Notes: generated by a model from the sequence alone, not told the origin. Shown: positions 1 through 8,591, counted from the first letter of the stretch. The stretch is 64,000 nt of DNA from Rufibacter radiotolerans (GCF_001078055.1 NZ_CP010777.1:704408-768407); one strand, 5' to 3'. Numbers and translations are program-made.

Positions 1-320
1 ATGTTCTGGTGGTGCCCCGTGGTCAGCGCCACGTGGCCTGGGTTGGTAAGCGTGACGCCCTTGTTGTAAAACGCCGGATAAAAGGCCCCATTGGGTACCA
101 GATCCCGGGCCATGTTGGGCACGTTCTTATGCGTAGGGTCTCCCCAGGAATCTGCATATCGCACGCCGTCTATTACCACCACTACCACATTCTGGGCAGC
201 CGGCCCAGCAAGTGTTGAGGCCGACGCCTGTAAGGTAGGGTAGGAGGAAGACTGGCAAGCGGCCAGGGCCACCACGGCAATAGCCAGCTGCAGAAAAGGT
301 CTCAAAGCGATGCTTCTCAT
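1..320 (-). CDS. Alkaline-phosphatase-superfamily lipoprotein (partial, C-terminus off window)
   Basis: The first 106 codons of a gene that runs leftwards off the window. It begins MRSIALRPF, has a hydrophobic stretch and a lipobox-like LAAC (Cys22), so an exported lipoprotein is likely. The mature part shows VVVIDGVRYADSWGD, matching the first metal-binding Asp region of the alkaline phosphatase/nucleotide pyrophosphatase/sulfatase superfamily, then TLTNPGHVALTTG, which resembles the nucleophile-Thr region of phosphodiesterase members. The substrate cannot be told from this fragment. A CCCCTAACC leader motif lies about 12 nt upstream of the ATG. The catalytic C-terminal metal ligands are outside the window, so activity cannot be judged. 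Confidence 0.75.
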   Translation of the reverse strand, partial: MRSIALRPFLQLAIAVVALAACQSSSYPTLQASASTLAGPAAQNVVVVVIDGVRYADSWGDPTHKNVPNMARDLVPNGAFYPAFYNKGVTLTNPGHVALTTGHHQN

Positions 321-334
321 AAGAGTAAGGGAGG

Positions 335-1621
335 TTAGGGGTACAGGAGGTACTTAGACCTAACCTTTTTGAAATAGTTTAATTCATCTGCCCAGGAGGC
401 GATGATGGCTTGCGGGGCATCGCCGGCCTGCAGGCGCTTGCGGGTCACGTCTGTTTTCCAGAGGCCGTCCAGCCGAACGGGTTTCCATTCCAGCTGCGTA
501 GGGTAAAGGGTCTTGAGCGCGTGCATAATGTAGACCGTGGCCTCAGCCGACTCAAACTTGCTGCGGTCGGTGACAATGACCTGGACGGCGGGGCAGGTCT
601 GGCCGACAAACTTGGGCGGGTAAATGCGTATGCCGTCTACTACGCTGTCTGGTTTGAACTGCGCAGCTTTAAAGGTCACCCCGGCCAGTTTATAACTGTT
701 CAACTGGCGGGCCAGTTTCTCACTGTCTACCCAGGGCGCGCCAATAAACTCAAAAGGCTGCATAGTGCCGCGGCCCTCAGAAAGGTTGGTGCCTTCCAGA
801 ATACAGGTGGCAGGGTATAGGGTGGCGGTAGTGAGGTTGATCATATTAGGCGAGGGCTTTACCCAGGGCAGGCCGGTCTGGTCAAACCACAGGCTACGCT
901 TGTAATGTTGCATGGGCACCACAATGAGTTCGGCCTTAGGTAGTTTTTTGAGAGCCCGCTCGCCGTTGAACATGCGTGCCAGTTCGCCTATGGTCATTCC
1001 GTGGGTGATGGGCAAATAGTTGGGGCCTATCACGGGTTGTTTGGCATTGGTGCCCACGCCCCCGTCCACGTACAGGCCGGTAATGGGGTTGGGCCGGTCC
1101 AGGACAATGATCTGCTTTTTGTTTTCGGCGGCCGCCTCTAGTAAGGAAGCCATGGTGGCAATGTAGGTATAGTAGCGGGCGCCCACATCCTGGATATCAA
1201 AAATAAGCACATCCACGTCTTTCAGCATCTCAGCCGTAGGCTTGCGCACTTTCCCATACAAGGAGATGACTTTGAGGCCGGTTTTAGGGTCCATATCATC
1301 GGCTACGTGCGTGTCTGCCTCACCCCTGATGCCGTGCTCCGGGCTGAAGAGTTTCACCACCTTCATGTCTGAGCGCTGGTGCAGCAGGTCCACAATGTGG
1401 CCTTTGTCAGGCATGAGGCCAGTATGGTTGGTAAGGATGGCCAGCCTCTTGTTCTGGATGTACGGGAGGAACTCTGGGGTGATCAGCCGCTCAATGCCAA
1501 TGACCACGCGGGCAGCAGAAGGGGCGGGTTTGGTTTTATTAGCCTGGGCGAAAGCGTTTAGGCAGAGAACCGAAAAAAGCACCAACAGGAAAAGGGGTCG
1601 GAAAGGGGAGGATGTCTTCAT
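335..1621 (-). CDS. namZ: NamZ-type exo-beta-N-acetylmuramidase (DUF1343 family)
   Basis: About 428 residues from the chosen start MKTSSPF, which gives a clean signal peptide (hydrophobic LFLLVLFSVLCLNAFAQA). An ATG five codons earlier (1636) is possible but puts extra residues before it. The body carries the family hallmarks LAILTNHTGL, LFSPEHGIRG, VLIFDIQDVGARYYTY and VLDRPNPI. Family knowledge: DUF1343 proteins are exo-lytic muramidases that release MurNAc from peptidoglycan fragments. The lipoprotein GH3 enzyme encoded 0.9 kb upstream would supply the complementary GlcNAc-releasing step, so a periplasmic wall-recycling role is inferred. The product is probably periplasmic. Confidence 0.85.
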   Translation of the reverse strand: MKTSSPFRPLFLLVLFSVLCLNAFAQANKTKPAPSAARVVIGIERLITPEFLPYIQNKRLAILTNHTGLMPDKGHIVDLLHQRSDMKVVKLFSPEHGIRGEADTHVADDMDPKTGLKVISLYGKVRKPTAEMLKDVDVLIFDIQDVGARYYTYIATMASLLEAAAENKKQIIVLDRPNPITGLYVDGGVGTNAKQPVIGPNYLPITHGMTIGELARMFNGERALKKLPKAELIVVPMQHYKRSLWFDQTGLPWVKPSPNMINLTTATLYPATCILEGTNLSEGRGTMQPFEFIGAPWVDSEKLARQLNSYKLAGVTFKAAQFKPDSVVDGIRIYPPKFVGQTCPAVQVIVTDRSKFESAEATVYIMHALKTLYPTQLEWKPVRLDGLWKTDVTRKRLQAGDAPQAIIASWADELNYFKKVRSKYLLYP

Positions 1622-1666
1622 GCCTACAATATACACAAGTTGCGAAGCCCCTCTTGTTGTAGACTG

Positions 1667-1692
1667 CTGTTTTAGGCCAGTTTTTGAAAAAA
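1667..1692. repeat. Degenerate copy of the GTTTTGGGCC palindrome family (left half)
   Basis: Left arm CTGTTTTAGGCCAG followed by TTTTTGAAAAAAGAG. The right arm is mostly lost. It lies between the NamZ start and the GNAT stop, downstream of the GNAT gene. Confidence 0.45.
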
Positions 1693-1741
1693 GAGACTTA
1701 GCGCAAGGTATAGCTACAGAGCGTGACAGTAATACCTGGGC

Positions 1742-2248
1742 TTAGTTACTGTAGAGCAACAGCTTTTCTTTATTGCCCGGGAAGCTGAAGGTTTTTCTGA
1801 ATACCAAGCCAATTTTCTCTAGCAGTTGGATGGAGTTCTTGTTGTAGGGCATGGTGATGGCTGATATTTTGGTTAGTTTCAACTGGTTTTGGGCATAGGC
1901 TAAGGTGGCGCTGGCTATCTCGTAGCCGTAACCTTTGCCCATGAAATCAGGCAGCAACGCAAAGCCAATGTCTGGGGTGTCCAGGTTCTCACGGTTAATG
2001 ATACCGCACAGCCCTATGGGTTTCTGGTCTTCCTTGCGGGCCACCAATGATGGCCCGTATCCATGCTGCTCGTAGCTTTTCAGGGGGCCATTAGTCAGGT
2101 AGAACCTGGCCTGGTCTTGGGTTTGTATGTTTTTGTCGCCAATGTACTGCAACCACCCTGGGCTGTTCACCAACTCTATGATAAAAGGCGCGTCTTCCAA
2201 GGAGAATTCTCTTAGGGTCAGGCGGTCGGTTTCCAGGATATAGGTCAT
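1742..2248 (-). CDS. GNAT family N-acetyltransferase (RimJ/RimL-like)
   Basis: 168 residues starting MTYILETDRLTLREF, the usual N-terminus of RimJ/RimL-type GNAT enzymes. The frame stays open 71 codons further upstream (to 2461), but that stretch has no family similarity and odd composition, so the internal ATG is preferred. Visible features are the acetyl-CoA-binding segment around FALLPDFMGKGYGYEIA and the late MPYNKNSIQLLEKIGL segment, typical of this fold. It would transfer acetyl from acetyl-CoA to an amine; the substrate is unknown. It sits between the two wall-recycling genes on the same strand, which may be coincidence. The about 300 bp upstream to the next gene hold no recognisable gene. 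Confidence 0.8.
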   Translation of the reverse strand: MTYILETDRLTLREFSLEDAPFIIELVNSPGWLQYIGDKNIQTQDQARFYLTNGPLKSYEQHGYGPSLVARKEDQKPIGLCGIINRENLDTPDIGFALLPDFMGKGYGYEIASATLAYAQNQLKLTKISAITMPYNKNSIQLLEKIGLVFRKTFSFPGNKEKLLLYSN

Positions 2249-2544
2249 AAAGCGCAGAGCAAAATACAAAGTAAGAAAGTTAAGGAAAAAGGATTTTGCT
2301 TCTAAGAACTTGTTTAAATTTCTGTTTTGCTCGCGAAAAAGGCCTGAGTAAGGTTCTGCGGAAGCGTTTTTAGAAACGCATAACAGCGCTATGGGGCAAT
2401 AAAAAGGGGAATGTAGGTTCTTGATATGGAATTTTGCAGCGCAATAGAGAAATTTAAACATGCTCTAAAGCTGAACCTGCAAAGTTTTTAGAAATTAATC
2501 CTCGCAATACTTTATGCTTATGGAGTTGTTTGTAAGATTGCCTC

Positions 2545-4350
2545 TTATAAACCCTCGCCGTAGGCGAAATGCTTGTTGACAGTTACCGGCAGCTTACCCT
2601 GGGGCTTGAGGCCACCGGTCACTAACCTGGCCGCGGCCACCTGCACCGCCGACAGTTGCTGGTACCCCACCACCAAAGACGTGGCCTGGTGAATGTCTGG
2701 GAATTGGTTCAAGGTGTAGGCATTGTCAAAGAGTACCACCACGCACCGCTTTTTCCGGATGAGCTCGTTGACCAGGGCCCGTTCCTCTGGCGAGAAGCGC
2801 AGGTTGTTGCTGGGCCTGATGCTGGGGCCGTAAATACTGATCACGATCAGGTCAAACTTGAGCAGCCGCCTTCTCAGCTTCACCAGATCGCGCTTTACCG
2901 TCTTGCGGGGCAGAAAAATGTCAATGGCAGAGAGCTTGGTCTTCAGTCTTTTCTGGAAGGCGGTTTGTTTGGAGGCTCCCACGGCCAGGCTTGCCACCTT
3001 GCGGCGTTTACGCTCTTCCACCGGTACCAGGTGATGCTTGTTCTTAAGTAACGTGAGGGAACCCTGGGCCAGGCGCTTGAGCGTTTCATGGGCGTGCGAG
3101 GTGTGCAGGTCCTGGTACAGGCTGTCCAGTTTAATGGGCTCATATTTGTTCAACCCCACCCAATGCTTGGCGGCTAAAACCTTCTTGCAGCGCTTGTCAA
3201 TGTCCTTCTGGCTCAGGCGGCCCTGCCGGATGGCGAGCTTGATGGCGGCCAGGGCCTTGGGCACATTCACCAGGCGCTCCAGCACGTCGTTGCCGGCCTC
3301 CAGGGCCATTACCTCGGCCTCGCCAGGCGCGAAATACTTGGTCACGCCCTTCATGACCATGGCATCGGTGAAGATAAGGCCCCTAAACGCAAGCTCCTTT
3401 CTGAGCAGACCCGTCACAATGGGTTTAGAAAGCGAAGCCGGGAGGTTAGCTGTGGAATCCAATTTAGGCATGTGTATATGGCCCACCATGATGCCGCCCA
3501 CGCCACTTTGGATCAGGTGTCGGAAGGGGTAAAGCTCCAGGGAGTCCAGGCGCTCGCGGCCGTAAGGGATCACGGGCAGGTCATAATGGGAATCTACGTT
3601 AGTGTCGCCGTGGCCGGGGAAGTGCTTGGCGGTGGCAATGATGCCGTTTTCCTGCATGCCCATCATCTGGGCCAGGCTCTTAGAACTCACGTCGTTTTTG
3701 TTCTCCCCGAAGGCCCGGTAGGAGATAATGGGGTTTGCCGGGTTGTTGTTGATGTCTACCACCGGCGCGAAGTTCACATGCATGCCCAGCCGCTTAAACT
3801 CAAAGGCCATCTCGGTGCCCATCCGGTAGATAAGGCTGTCATTGTTGATGGCCCCTAGTAGCATGGGAAGCGGGTACTGCATGGCGCTGTCCATGCGCAT
3901 GCCTACGCCGTTTTCGGCGTCCATACCAATCCAGAGGGGTATTTTAGAGACTGCCTGCAGCCGGTTGGTCATCTTGGCCTGCCGCACGGGCCCGCCCTGG
4001 AAAAAGATGATGCCGCCAATCTTGTAGCGCTTGATGAGCCTGATCACATCTGCTTCGTGCTGCGGACCCTGGTTAGAGAACACCTCTACCATCATGAGCT
4101 GCGTGATGCGCTCATCTGGGGTCATGCGCTTAAAGACCGAGTCTACCCACTTGTTTTTGCGGTTAAGGGCGGTGATCAGGGCATTGGGGTATTTAATGGT
4201 GTCTTCGGGTAAGATGGGCTGGGGTTTGAAGACCACCGTTTCCTCGGCGTGCGGTTTCTTTTCTTTACAGGAAGCAAAAGAAAGAGCAGCCAGCAGCGCG
4301 GCAAGGCAATAAACGAGAAAGGTATTTTTGTTAACCGAATCAGGAATCAT
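2545..4350 (-). CDS. Glycoside hydrolase family 3 lipoprotein (NagZ-like beta-N-acetylhexosaminidase)
   Basis: About 601 residues from MIPDSVNKNTF; the later ATG is chosen because it precedes a signal sequence ending in the lipobox LSFASC. A start 13 codons earlier is possible. The GH3 barrel shows KHFPGHGDTNVDSHYDLP, containing the His/Asp general acid-base dyad loop typical of NagZ-type enzymes, and FTDAMVMKGV with the nucleophile Asp. A C-terminal domain follows, ending GKLPVTVNKHF. Expected reaction: release of terminal GlcNAc from peptidoglycan fragments in the periplasm or at the outer membrane. It probably works with the NamZ-type enzyme encoded downstream. No beta-lactamase-type fusion is visible. 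Confidence 0.87.
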   Translation of the reverse strand: MIPDSVNKNTFLVYCLAALLAALSFASCKEKKPHAEETVVFKPQPILPEDTIKYPNALITALNRKNKWVDSVFKRMTPDERITQLMMVEVFSNQGPQHEADVIRLIKRYKIGGIIFFQGGPVRQAKMTNRLQAVSKIPLWIGMDAENGVGMRMDSAMQYPLPMLLGAINNDSLIYRMGTEMAFEFKRLGMHVNFAPVVDINNNPANPIISYRAFGENKNDVSSKSLAQMMGMQENGIIATAKHFPGHGDTNVDSHYDLPVIPYGRERLDSLELYPFRHLIQSGVGGIMVGHIHMPKLDSTANLPASLSKPIVTGLLRKELAFRGLIFTDAMVMKGVTKYFAPGEAEVMALEAGNDVLERLVNVPKALAAIKLAIRQGRLSQKDIDKRCKKVLAAKHWVGLNKYEPIKLDSLYQDLHTSHAHETLKRLAQGSLTLLKNKHHLVPVEERKRRKVASLAVGASKQTAFQKRLKTKLSAIDIFLPRKTVKRDLVKLRRRLLKFDLIVISIYGPSIRPSNNLRFSPEERALVNELIRKKRCVVVLFDNAYTLNQFPDIHQATSLVVGYQQLSAVQVAAARLVTGGLKPQGKLPVTVNKHFAYGEGL

Positions 4351-4479
4351 GTGAACAGGCAAGAAACGCTTCTTTGAGCAACCACCCAAGATGGGCCATG
4401 GAGCAAGAGCCTTTCCCTTACGCGGGAAAATGCGGCAGGGTTAGGTAAATCTATCTGAATAGACTACGCCCACACCCTG

Positions 4480-4520
4480 CCGTTATTGCCTTGTTTTTTA
4501 GAAAACAGCCAGAAAACAGA
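4480..4520. repeat. Degenerate copy of the palindrome family
   Basis: GTTTTTTAGAAAAC followed by AGCCAGAAAACAG. The right arm is recognisable and the left arm (CGTTATTGCCTTG) has drifted. It lies directly after the stop of the dienelactone hydrolase gene. Confidence 0.45.
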
Positions 4521-4523
4521 ATA

Positions 4524-5315
4524 TTACTTGAATATCTCCGCAAAGAAAGTTTTCATGGCCTCCCAGGACCGGCGGTCGGCGGTGGCGTTGTAGGCGGCGC
4601 CTTTGCTGTTGTCATTCCCGGACTCCGGGTTGGTGAAGGAGTGCACCGCGTTGCTGTAGGCAATGAACTGATAGTCTACCTTGGCCTCGTTCATTTCTTT
4701 GAAGAAAGCGTCTACCTCTTTCTGGGGCACATAGGGGTCAATGGCGCCGTGGGCGACCAATACCTTTGCCTTCATTTTGCCGGCTGTCACCGGTACCGTG
4801 GTGCCCAGGTTGCCATGGAAACTCACTACCCCGGCCAGGTCGGCGCCGCTGCGGGCCAGCTCCAGGGCAGTGTACCCGCCAAAACAATAGCCAATGGCAG
4901 CCACCTTGGCAGGATTCACCGTGGGTTGCTTCTTGAGTTGGGCCAGGCCTGCGGTCACGCGTTGGCGCAGCAGGGGATTGTTGCTTTTGTATTTTCCGGC
5001 CTCGGCACCAGATTCCTGCGGCGACTTGGGCCTGATACCTTTGCCGTAGATATCAGCGGCAAAGGCCACGTAGCCCATTTTGGCCAGTTGCTCGCACCGT
5101 TTTTTGGTGTAATCATTAATGCCGTTCCACTCGTGCACTACCAGCACGCCCGGGCGCTTGCCTTTCAAAGAGGCGTCATAGGCCAGATAGCCCTCCAGGG
5201 TAGTGGAGCCGTCTTTGTATTCTACCAGTTGGGTTTTGATCTGCTGTTTCTGGGCCGAAAGCTGGTTCATAAAAAAAAAGGAAAACAGTAAAAACGCATA
5301 GAAGGACTTTGCCAT
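4524..5315 (-). CDS. Secreted dienelactone hydrolase family alpha/beta hydrolase
   Basis: 263 residues with an N-terminal signal peptide (MAKSFYAFLLFSFFFMNQLSAQ). The alpha/beta hydrolase core shows VLVVHEWNG near the oxyanion region, the nucleophile elbow GYCFGG with Cys in place of Ser as in dienelactone hydrolases, then VLVAHGAIDPYVP (acid) and NAVHSFTNP (His). Family members hydrolyse ester or lactone bonds; the physiological substrate in Bacteroidota is unknown. The leader carries two CTAACC-type motifs 12-28 nt upstream of the ATG. Downstream is a degenerate palindrome. Confidence 0.87.
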   Translation of the reverse strand: MAKSFYAFLLFSFFFMNQLSAQKQQIKTQLVEYKDGSTTLEGYLAYDASLKGKRPGVLVVHEWNGINDYTKKRCEQLAKMGYVAFAADIYGKGIRPKSPQESGAEAGKYKSNNPLLRQRVTAGLAQLKKQPTVNPAKVAAIGYCFGGYTALELARSGADLAGVVSFHGNLGTTVPVTAGKMKAKVLVAHGAIDPYVPQKEVDAFFKEMNEAKVDYQFIAYSNAVHSFTNPESGNDNSKGAAYNATADRRSWEAMKTFFAEIFK

Positions 5316-5488
5316 AGCGAATGTTGGGTTAGGTTAAGGTTAGAAAAGAAGTCTGCACCAGAAAAAGAATGGGGTAGGCTTAGATTACTTTAAACTAGCC
5401 CTGTTCCTAAATGTTTTGTCGGGTGGCTTTCTTCCGGGATACCAAAGACGGAAAATGTTTATCCTGGGAGCAAAGCGGGCTACTGGCA

Positions 5489-6316
5489 CTAAAATCGTAC
5501 AAATGCCGCCATGCCAGGGCTTCCGTTTTGCCATGCCGGCGTGAGCTGAATCCTTGGCCCAGAAAGGTGCCCTTTTAACCGCTGATATCCCCAGTAGGTG
5601 GCCTTTCCGGTCAGGTACCCAATGGTGGCGCCGGCCAGCACATCTGAGGCCCAGTGCTTGTTGTCATTGATCCTGGACAGGCCTACCAGCGTGGCCACAC
5701 CGTAGGCTACGGGCGGCACCCACTCGCTGTCATGGTACACGGACGAGATCACCGAGGCCGCCGCAAACGCATTGGAGGTATGCGACGAGGGAAGCGACGT
5801 GTTTTGGCCGGCCCCCGAGGCGCCGTCAAACAAATGGCTGTCCTGGGTGACGCAGGGCCGGTACCGCTGGAAATTTTTCTTGAGTTGGTCGGTGACCAGG
5901 GCATTGACATAGAAGCTGGCCAGCCCCACCACGGCTGCTTCCCTCAGTTTTGGCCGCCTGGCCACTGCCCCAATGGTGAACATGGTGGCAAAAGTGGCGT
6001 GCAGGGGCAGGGCCGTGCCCAGAGGCTGCACCAGGCGGGCGGTTTCATTGGTGAAGGCGTTGCGGTGCTGCTGCGCGAAGGTCATAATAGGCCGGTCATA
6101 CTGCTGGTAAGATCCAATAAAAAAGCCGGTCACCGCAATGGCAGAGGCCGCCCCTACCAGCAGGGTGTGGTGCTTCTTCACCCAGGTTCTATTGGGGGCA
6201 AGTTGGTGAAGGGTGGTGTCAGAGACTTCCGGCGGCGAGGTGGGTAAAAAGGGAACAGAGGCATGGGTAGCGCTCACAGTAAAGAGCAAGGCAAACAGCA
6301 GCAGCAAAGGCCTCAT
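5489..6316 (-). CDS. PAP2 superfamily membrane phosphatase
   Basis: 275 residues with a signal peptide ending around THASV. The three PAP2 motifs are present in order: KKNFQRYRP (KX6RP type), LPSSHTSNAFA (PSGH type with Ser for Gly) and SRINDNKHWASDVLAG (SRX5HX3D type). Several hydrophobic segments lie between them. Members dephosphorylate lipid phosphates such as undecaprenyl pyrophosphate or phosphatidic acid at the periplasmic face; which one applies here cannot be told. A C-terminal stretch with PRIQLTPAW resembles an appended strand region. Neighbours on the same strand suggest envelope functions. Confidence 0.87.
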   Translation of the reverse strand: MRPLLLLFALLFTVSATHASVPFLPTSPPEVSDTTLHQLAPNRTWVKKHHTLLVGAASAIAVTGFFIGSYQQYDRPIMTFAQQHRNAFTNETARLVQPLGTALPLHATFATMFTIGAVARRPKLREAAVVGLASFYVNALVTDQLKKNFQRYRPCVTQDSHLFDGASGAGQNTSLPSSHTSNAFAAASVISSVYHDSEWVPPVAYGVATLVGLSRINDNKHWASDVLAGATIGYLTGKATYWGYQRLKGHLSGPRIQLTPAWQNGSPGMAAFVRF

Positions 6317-6455
6317 AGATTCTTCTGAAAATAAATAGCGTGGTTAAAATTTGGTTTCCAGTTACTCATGAAAGGCCGCTTTGGTCTGGGCCGAAGTTGT
6401 GTCTGCTTAACAATAATGCTCCTTTCCCGCTTTGGCAGACAGGGAAACTGCCTGG

Positions 6456-6495
6456 CTGTTTTAGGCCTGTTTTCTGCAAAACGGCCCTAAAACAG
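6456..6495. repeat. Palindrome family copy
   Basis: Arms CTGTTTTAGGCCTGTTTT and AAAACGGCCCTAAAACAG, about 15 of 18 positions paired, short TGC-type centre. It lies 70 nt after the DUF2059 stop on that gene's strand. Confidence 0.8.
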
Positions 6496-6565
6496 AACGC
6501 CCAACCAAAAAAAGGATGGGCGATCATATCAAGGGCTATGCCTCATGGGTTTGAAAGTAATTAAG

Positions 6566-7024
6566 TTAGTTGTTGTCCTGCATTTTCTGTTGGATGGCCT
6601 GCTGTAACTCCATCATGTGCGGTTCTACCTTGGCCTGGCCAATCTGGGTGCTTTTCAGGTTAAGGGTGCCTTGGCGCATGGCCAGTTTCTTGCCGGTGGG
6701 GGTGCGGTAGAACAGGTTCATGTCCTTCAGTTCCTTCTCCGTGAACTCCGTCATATACAGCTGGATCATGTCTTCTTTTACCGCCTCCCAGTTCATATAT
6801 TTAGAGAAGAAGGAGCGTACTTCCATCTCGGCCACTTTCATGGCTGGCACCTGTTCCATTTGCAAGGTAAGCATTTGTTGCAGGTTATCGTCAAGGGTTT
6901 TAGGAGTGCCCATGGTCAGGAGCAGGGTTTCGGCAGCCTTGTAGTGGCTGCTTTGGGTTTGCGCCATAGCACTGCCCACTGAAACCAACAGCAGGGCAAC
7001 CCAAAGGGTAAAGTGTTTTTTCAT
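6566..7024 (-). CDS. DUF2059 domain secreted protein
   Basis: 152 residues with signal peptide MKKHFTLWVALLLVSVGSAMAQ. The mature part is helical and matches the DUF2059 pattern: LLLTMGTPKTLDDNLQQML, then EFTEKELKDMNLFYRTPTGKKL. Function of the family is not established. The protein is probably periplasmic. It has its own upstream gap of 160 bp to the divergent Nudix gene, and a palindrome copy follows its stop. Confidence 0.78.
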   Translation of the reverse strand: MKKHFTLWVALLLVSVGSAMAQTQSSHYKAAETLLLTMGTPKTLDDNLQQMLTLQMEQVPAMKVAEMEVRSFFSKYMNWEAVKEDMIQLYMTEFTEKELKDMNLFYRTPTGKKLAMRQGTLNLKSTQIGQAKVEPHMMELQQAIQQKMQDNN

Positions 7025-7188
7025 CAGAAAGAAATATTTGTAATTAGATACGTAATAGAGGGGGCGAAAGCCGATATCTTAACGAATTCTTGAGAATAAT
7101 CGCCGGTCTCAACCACCACGCCGCTCTACCGTAAGAGCGGGAAGAACTCGGCCAAAGCAGGCTTATCCCGTGAATAAAAAACCGTCCT

Positions 7189-7737
7189 ATGAAAATCGTT
7201 AAAAAAGAGACCGCCTACCAGGGGCATTACCGGTTGCAGGTATATACCATCCAGGACCAGGGCAAAGAGTATGAGCGGGAGGTGTTCCAGACGGGGCAAG
7301 CCGCGGCGGCCCTGGTGTATAATACCAAGCGGCAGAAGTTCATCCTGGCCAAACAGTACCGCCCTGCCATAGAGCAGGAAATGGTGGAGGCCGTGGCCGG
7401 GATGCTGGACAGCCCCGATGAGAAACCCGAAGAGGCCATCATCCGCGAGATTGAGGAGGAGATAGGCTACGCCGTAGACAAACTGGAGCGCATTAGCGAG
7501 TTCTACCCGTCACCAGGGGCCTTCTCAGAGAAGATCTACCTGTTCTATGCCCAGGTCAGCAAGAAGACAAGCGAGGGCGGCGGAAAAGACGAGGAGCATG
7601 AAAACATAGAGACCCTGGAGCTGGACGCCCAGGAACTGGCAGAATACACTTTCTTGGATGGCAAAACCCTGCTGGCGGTAGAATGGGCCAAGAATAAAAT
7701 CCTGCCCTCTTTGCAAAATGCAAAAGCCAAAAAGTAA
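7189..7737 (+). CDS. Nudix hydrolase (ADP-ribose pyrophosphatase-like)
   Basis: 182 residues. The Nudix box is complete: GMLDSPDEKPEEAI followed by REIEEEIGY (GX5EX7REUXEEXGU). The N-terminal LAKQYRPAIEQEMVEAVAG segment and length fit the ADP-ribose/nucleoside diphosphate sugar pyrophosphatase subgroup, which splits ADP-ribose to AMP and ribose 5-phosphate with Mg2+ bound by the box glutamates. It is cytoplasmic with no signal peptide. It is transcribed divergently from the DUF2059 gene. Confidence 0.88.
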   Translation: MKIVKKETAYQGHYRLQVYTIQDQGKEYEREVFQTGQAAAALVYNTKRQKFILAKQYRPAIEQEMVEAVAGMLDSPDEKPEEAIIREIEEEIGYAVDKLERISEFYPSPGAFSEKIYLFYAQVSKKTSEGGGKDEEHENIETLELDAQELAEYTFLDGKTLLAVEWAKNKILPSLQNAKAKK

Positions 7738-7822
7738 CTATAGCCCGGTTATTTCAACTCTGAGCCTACTCTCCCGTAAACAGGTACTCAAGTTTATACC
7801 TAACCTATAACCTGACGATACA

Positions 7823-8368
7823 ATGGAAGAGCAAAATAAAAACCAGGGAGCCGCCAACCAAGGCGGAAACGATGCTAACCAAGACGCAAACCAAGCCGGT
7901 GGCGGTTTCGCAGACCATAACTACGGCACCAAGGCAGAAGACGGCAACACCGCCAACTATGACGCCGAAGGTAACCTTGACGTGAACGACGCAGGGGGCA
8001 ACCTGGACAAAGGACAGGCCAAAGACGACATAAACGGCGGCGGTGATATCCTGGGCCGCCAGGGCGGAGGCACCGGCGAAAGAAACCTGCACTTAGGCAC
8101 CGAGGCTAACAAAACTGAGAAACACCCCCAACATGGCGCCGAGAGCGATAAAGATACCGGTTACGGGACCCATGCCGGCGGCTTAGGCGATAGCCACAGC
8201 GGCTTCAAGGGCAACCATAACGGCAACGACGGAACCGGCGGCGGACGCAGCAGCGGACACGCAGGCCACGGAGGCGACCCTAAAGACCATAAATACTCGC
8301 CTAACAAAGGCGGCAAAGACGAGAACGCTGACCCTAACGTAGCGGGTAGAGGCGCCAGAAAAGACTAA
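7823..8368 (+). CDS. Gly/Asn/Asp/His-rich hydrophilic protein of unknown function
   Basis: 181 residues with no hydrophobic segment and almost no aromatic or aliphatic residues. It starts MEEQNKNQGAANQGGNDANQ, and the C-terminal half is rich in Gly, His, Asp and Lys (for example GHAGHGGDPKDHKYSP). Such composition predicts an intrinsically disordered soluble protein; I do not recognise a family. It resembles the 73-residue protein at 24488 in composition and N-terminal flavour. A leader with ACCTAACCTATAACC lies just upstream, and a strong terminator plus palindrome follow, so it is a single-gene unit. A hydrophilin-like stress role is only a guess. Confidence 0.7.
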   Translation: MEEQNKNQGAANQGGNDANQDANQAGGGFADHNYGTKAEDGNTANYDAEGNLDVNDAGGNLDKGQAKDDINGGGDILGRQGGGTGERNLHLGTEANKTEKHPQHGAESDKDTGYGTHAGGLGDSHSGFKGNHNGNDGTGGGRSSGHAGHGGDPKDHKYSPNKGGKDENADPNVAGRGARKD

Positions 8369-8383
8369 CAATACCTATAAGAA

Positions 8384-8427
8384 AGAAAGGCCTGTTTTCA
8401 GTTAATGGAAGCAGGCCTTTCTGTTTT
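8384..8427 (+). terminator. Terminator hairpin of the hydrophilic protein gene
   Basis: AGAAAGGCCTG pairs with CAGGCCTTTCT around an 18-nt loop, followed by GTTTT. Its right arm doubles as the outer left arm of the palindrome at 8412. Confidence 0.65.
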
Positions 8428-8469
8428 GGGCCCGTTTTTCTTAAAATGGGCCCAAAACAGAAAGGCCTG
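8412..8469. repeat. Extended palindrome family copy (22-bp outer arms)
   Basis: CAGGCCTTTCTGTTTTGGGC continues into CC. Its exact reverse complement is 8448-8469, giving 22 bp of perfect pairing around GTTTTTCTTAAAAT. The outer AGAAAGGCCTG occurs a third time at 8384. Confidence 0.9.
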
Positions 8470-8591
8470 CCAGATTTCAGGCTATAAAAAAGTATCTTCT
8501 ATGAAAATAAGCAGGTAAGGAATTAAATCGCTCTGCGGCAGGTTATGGTGAAGATTTAAAAGAAAAATCATCTTTTAACTTGAAATTATTA

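Noticed and set aside
2249..2461. N-terminal extension of the GNAT gene
   Set aside because: 71 codons with no similarity to the family; the conserved start MTYILETDRLTLREF is internal.
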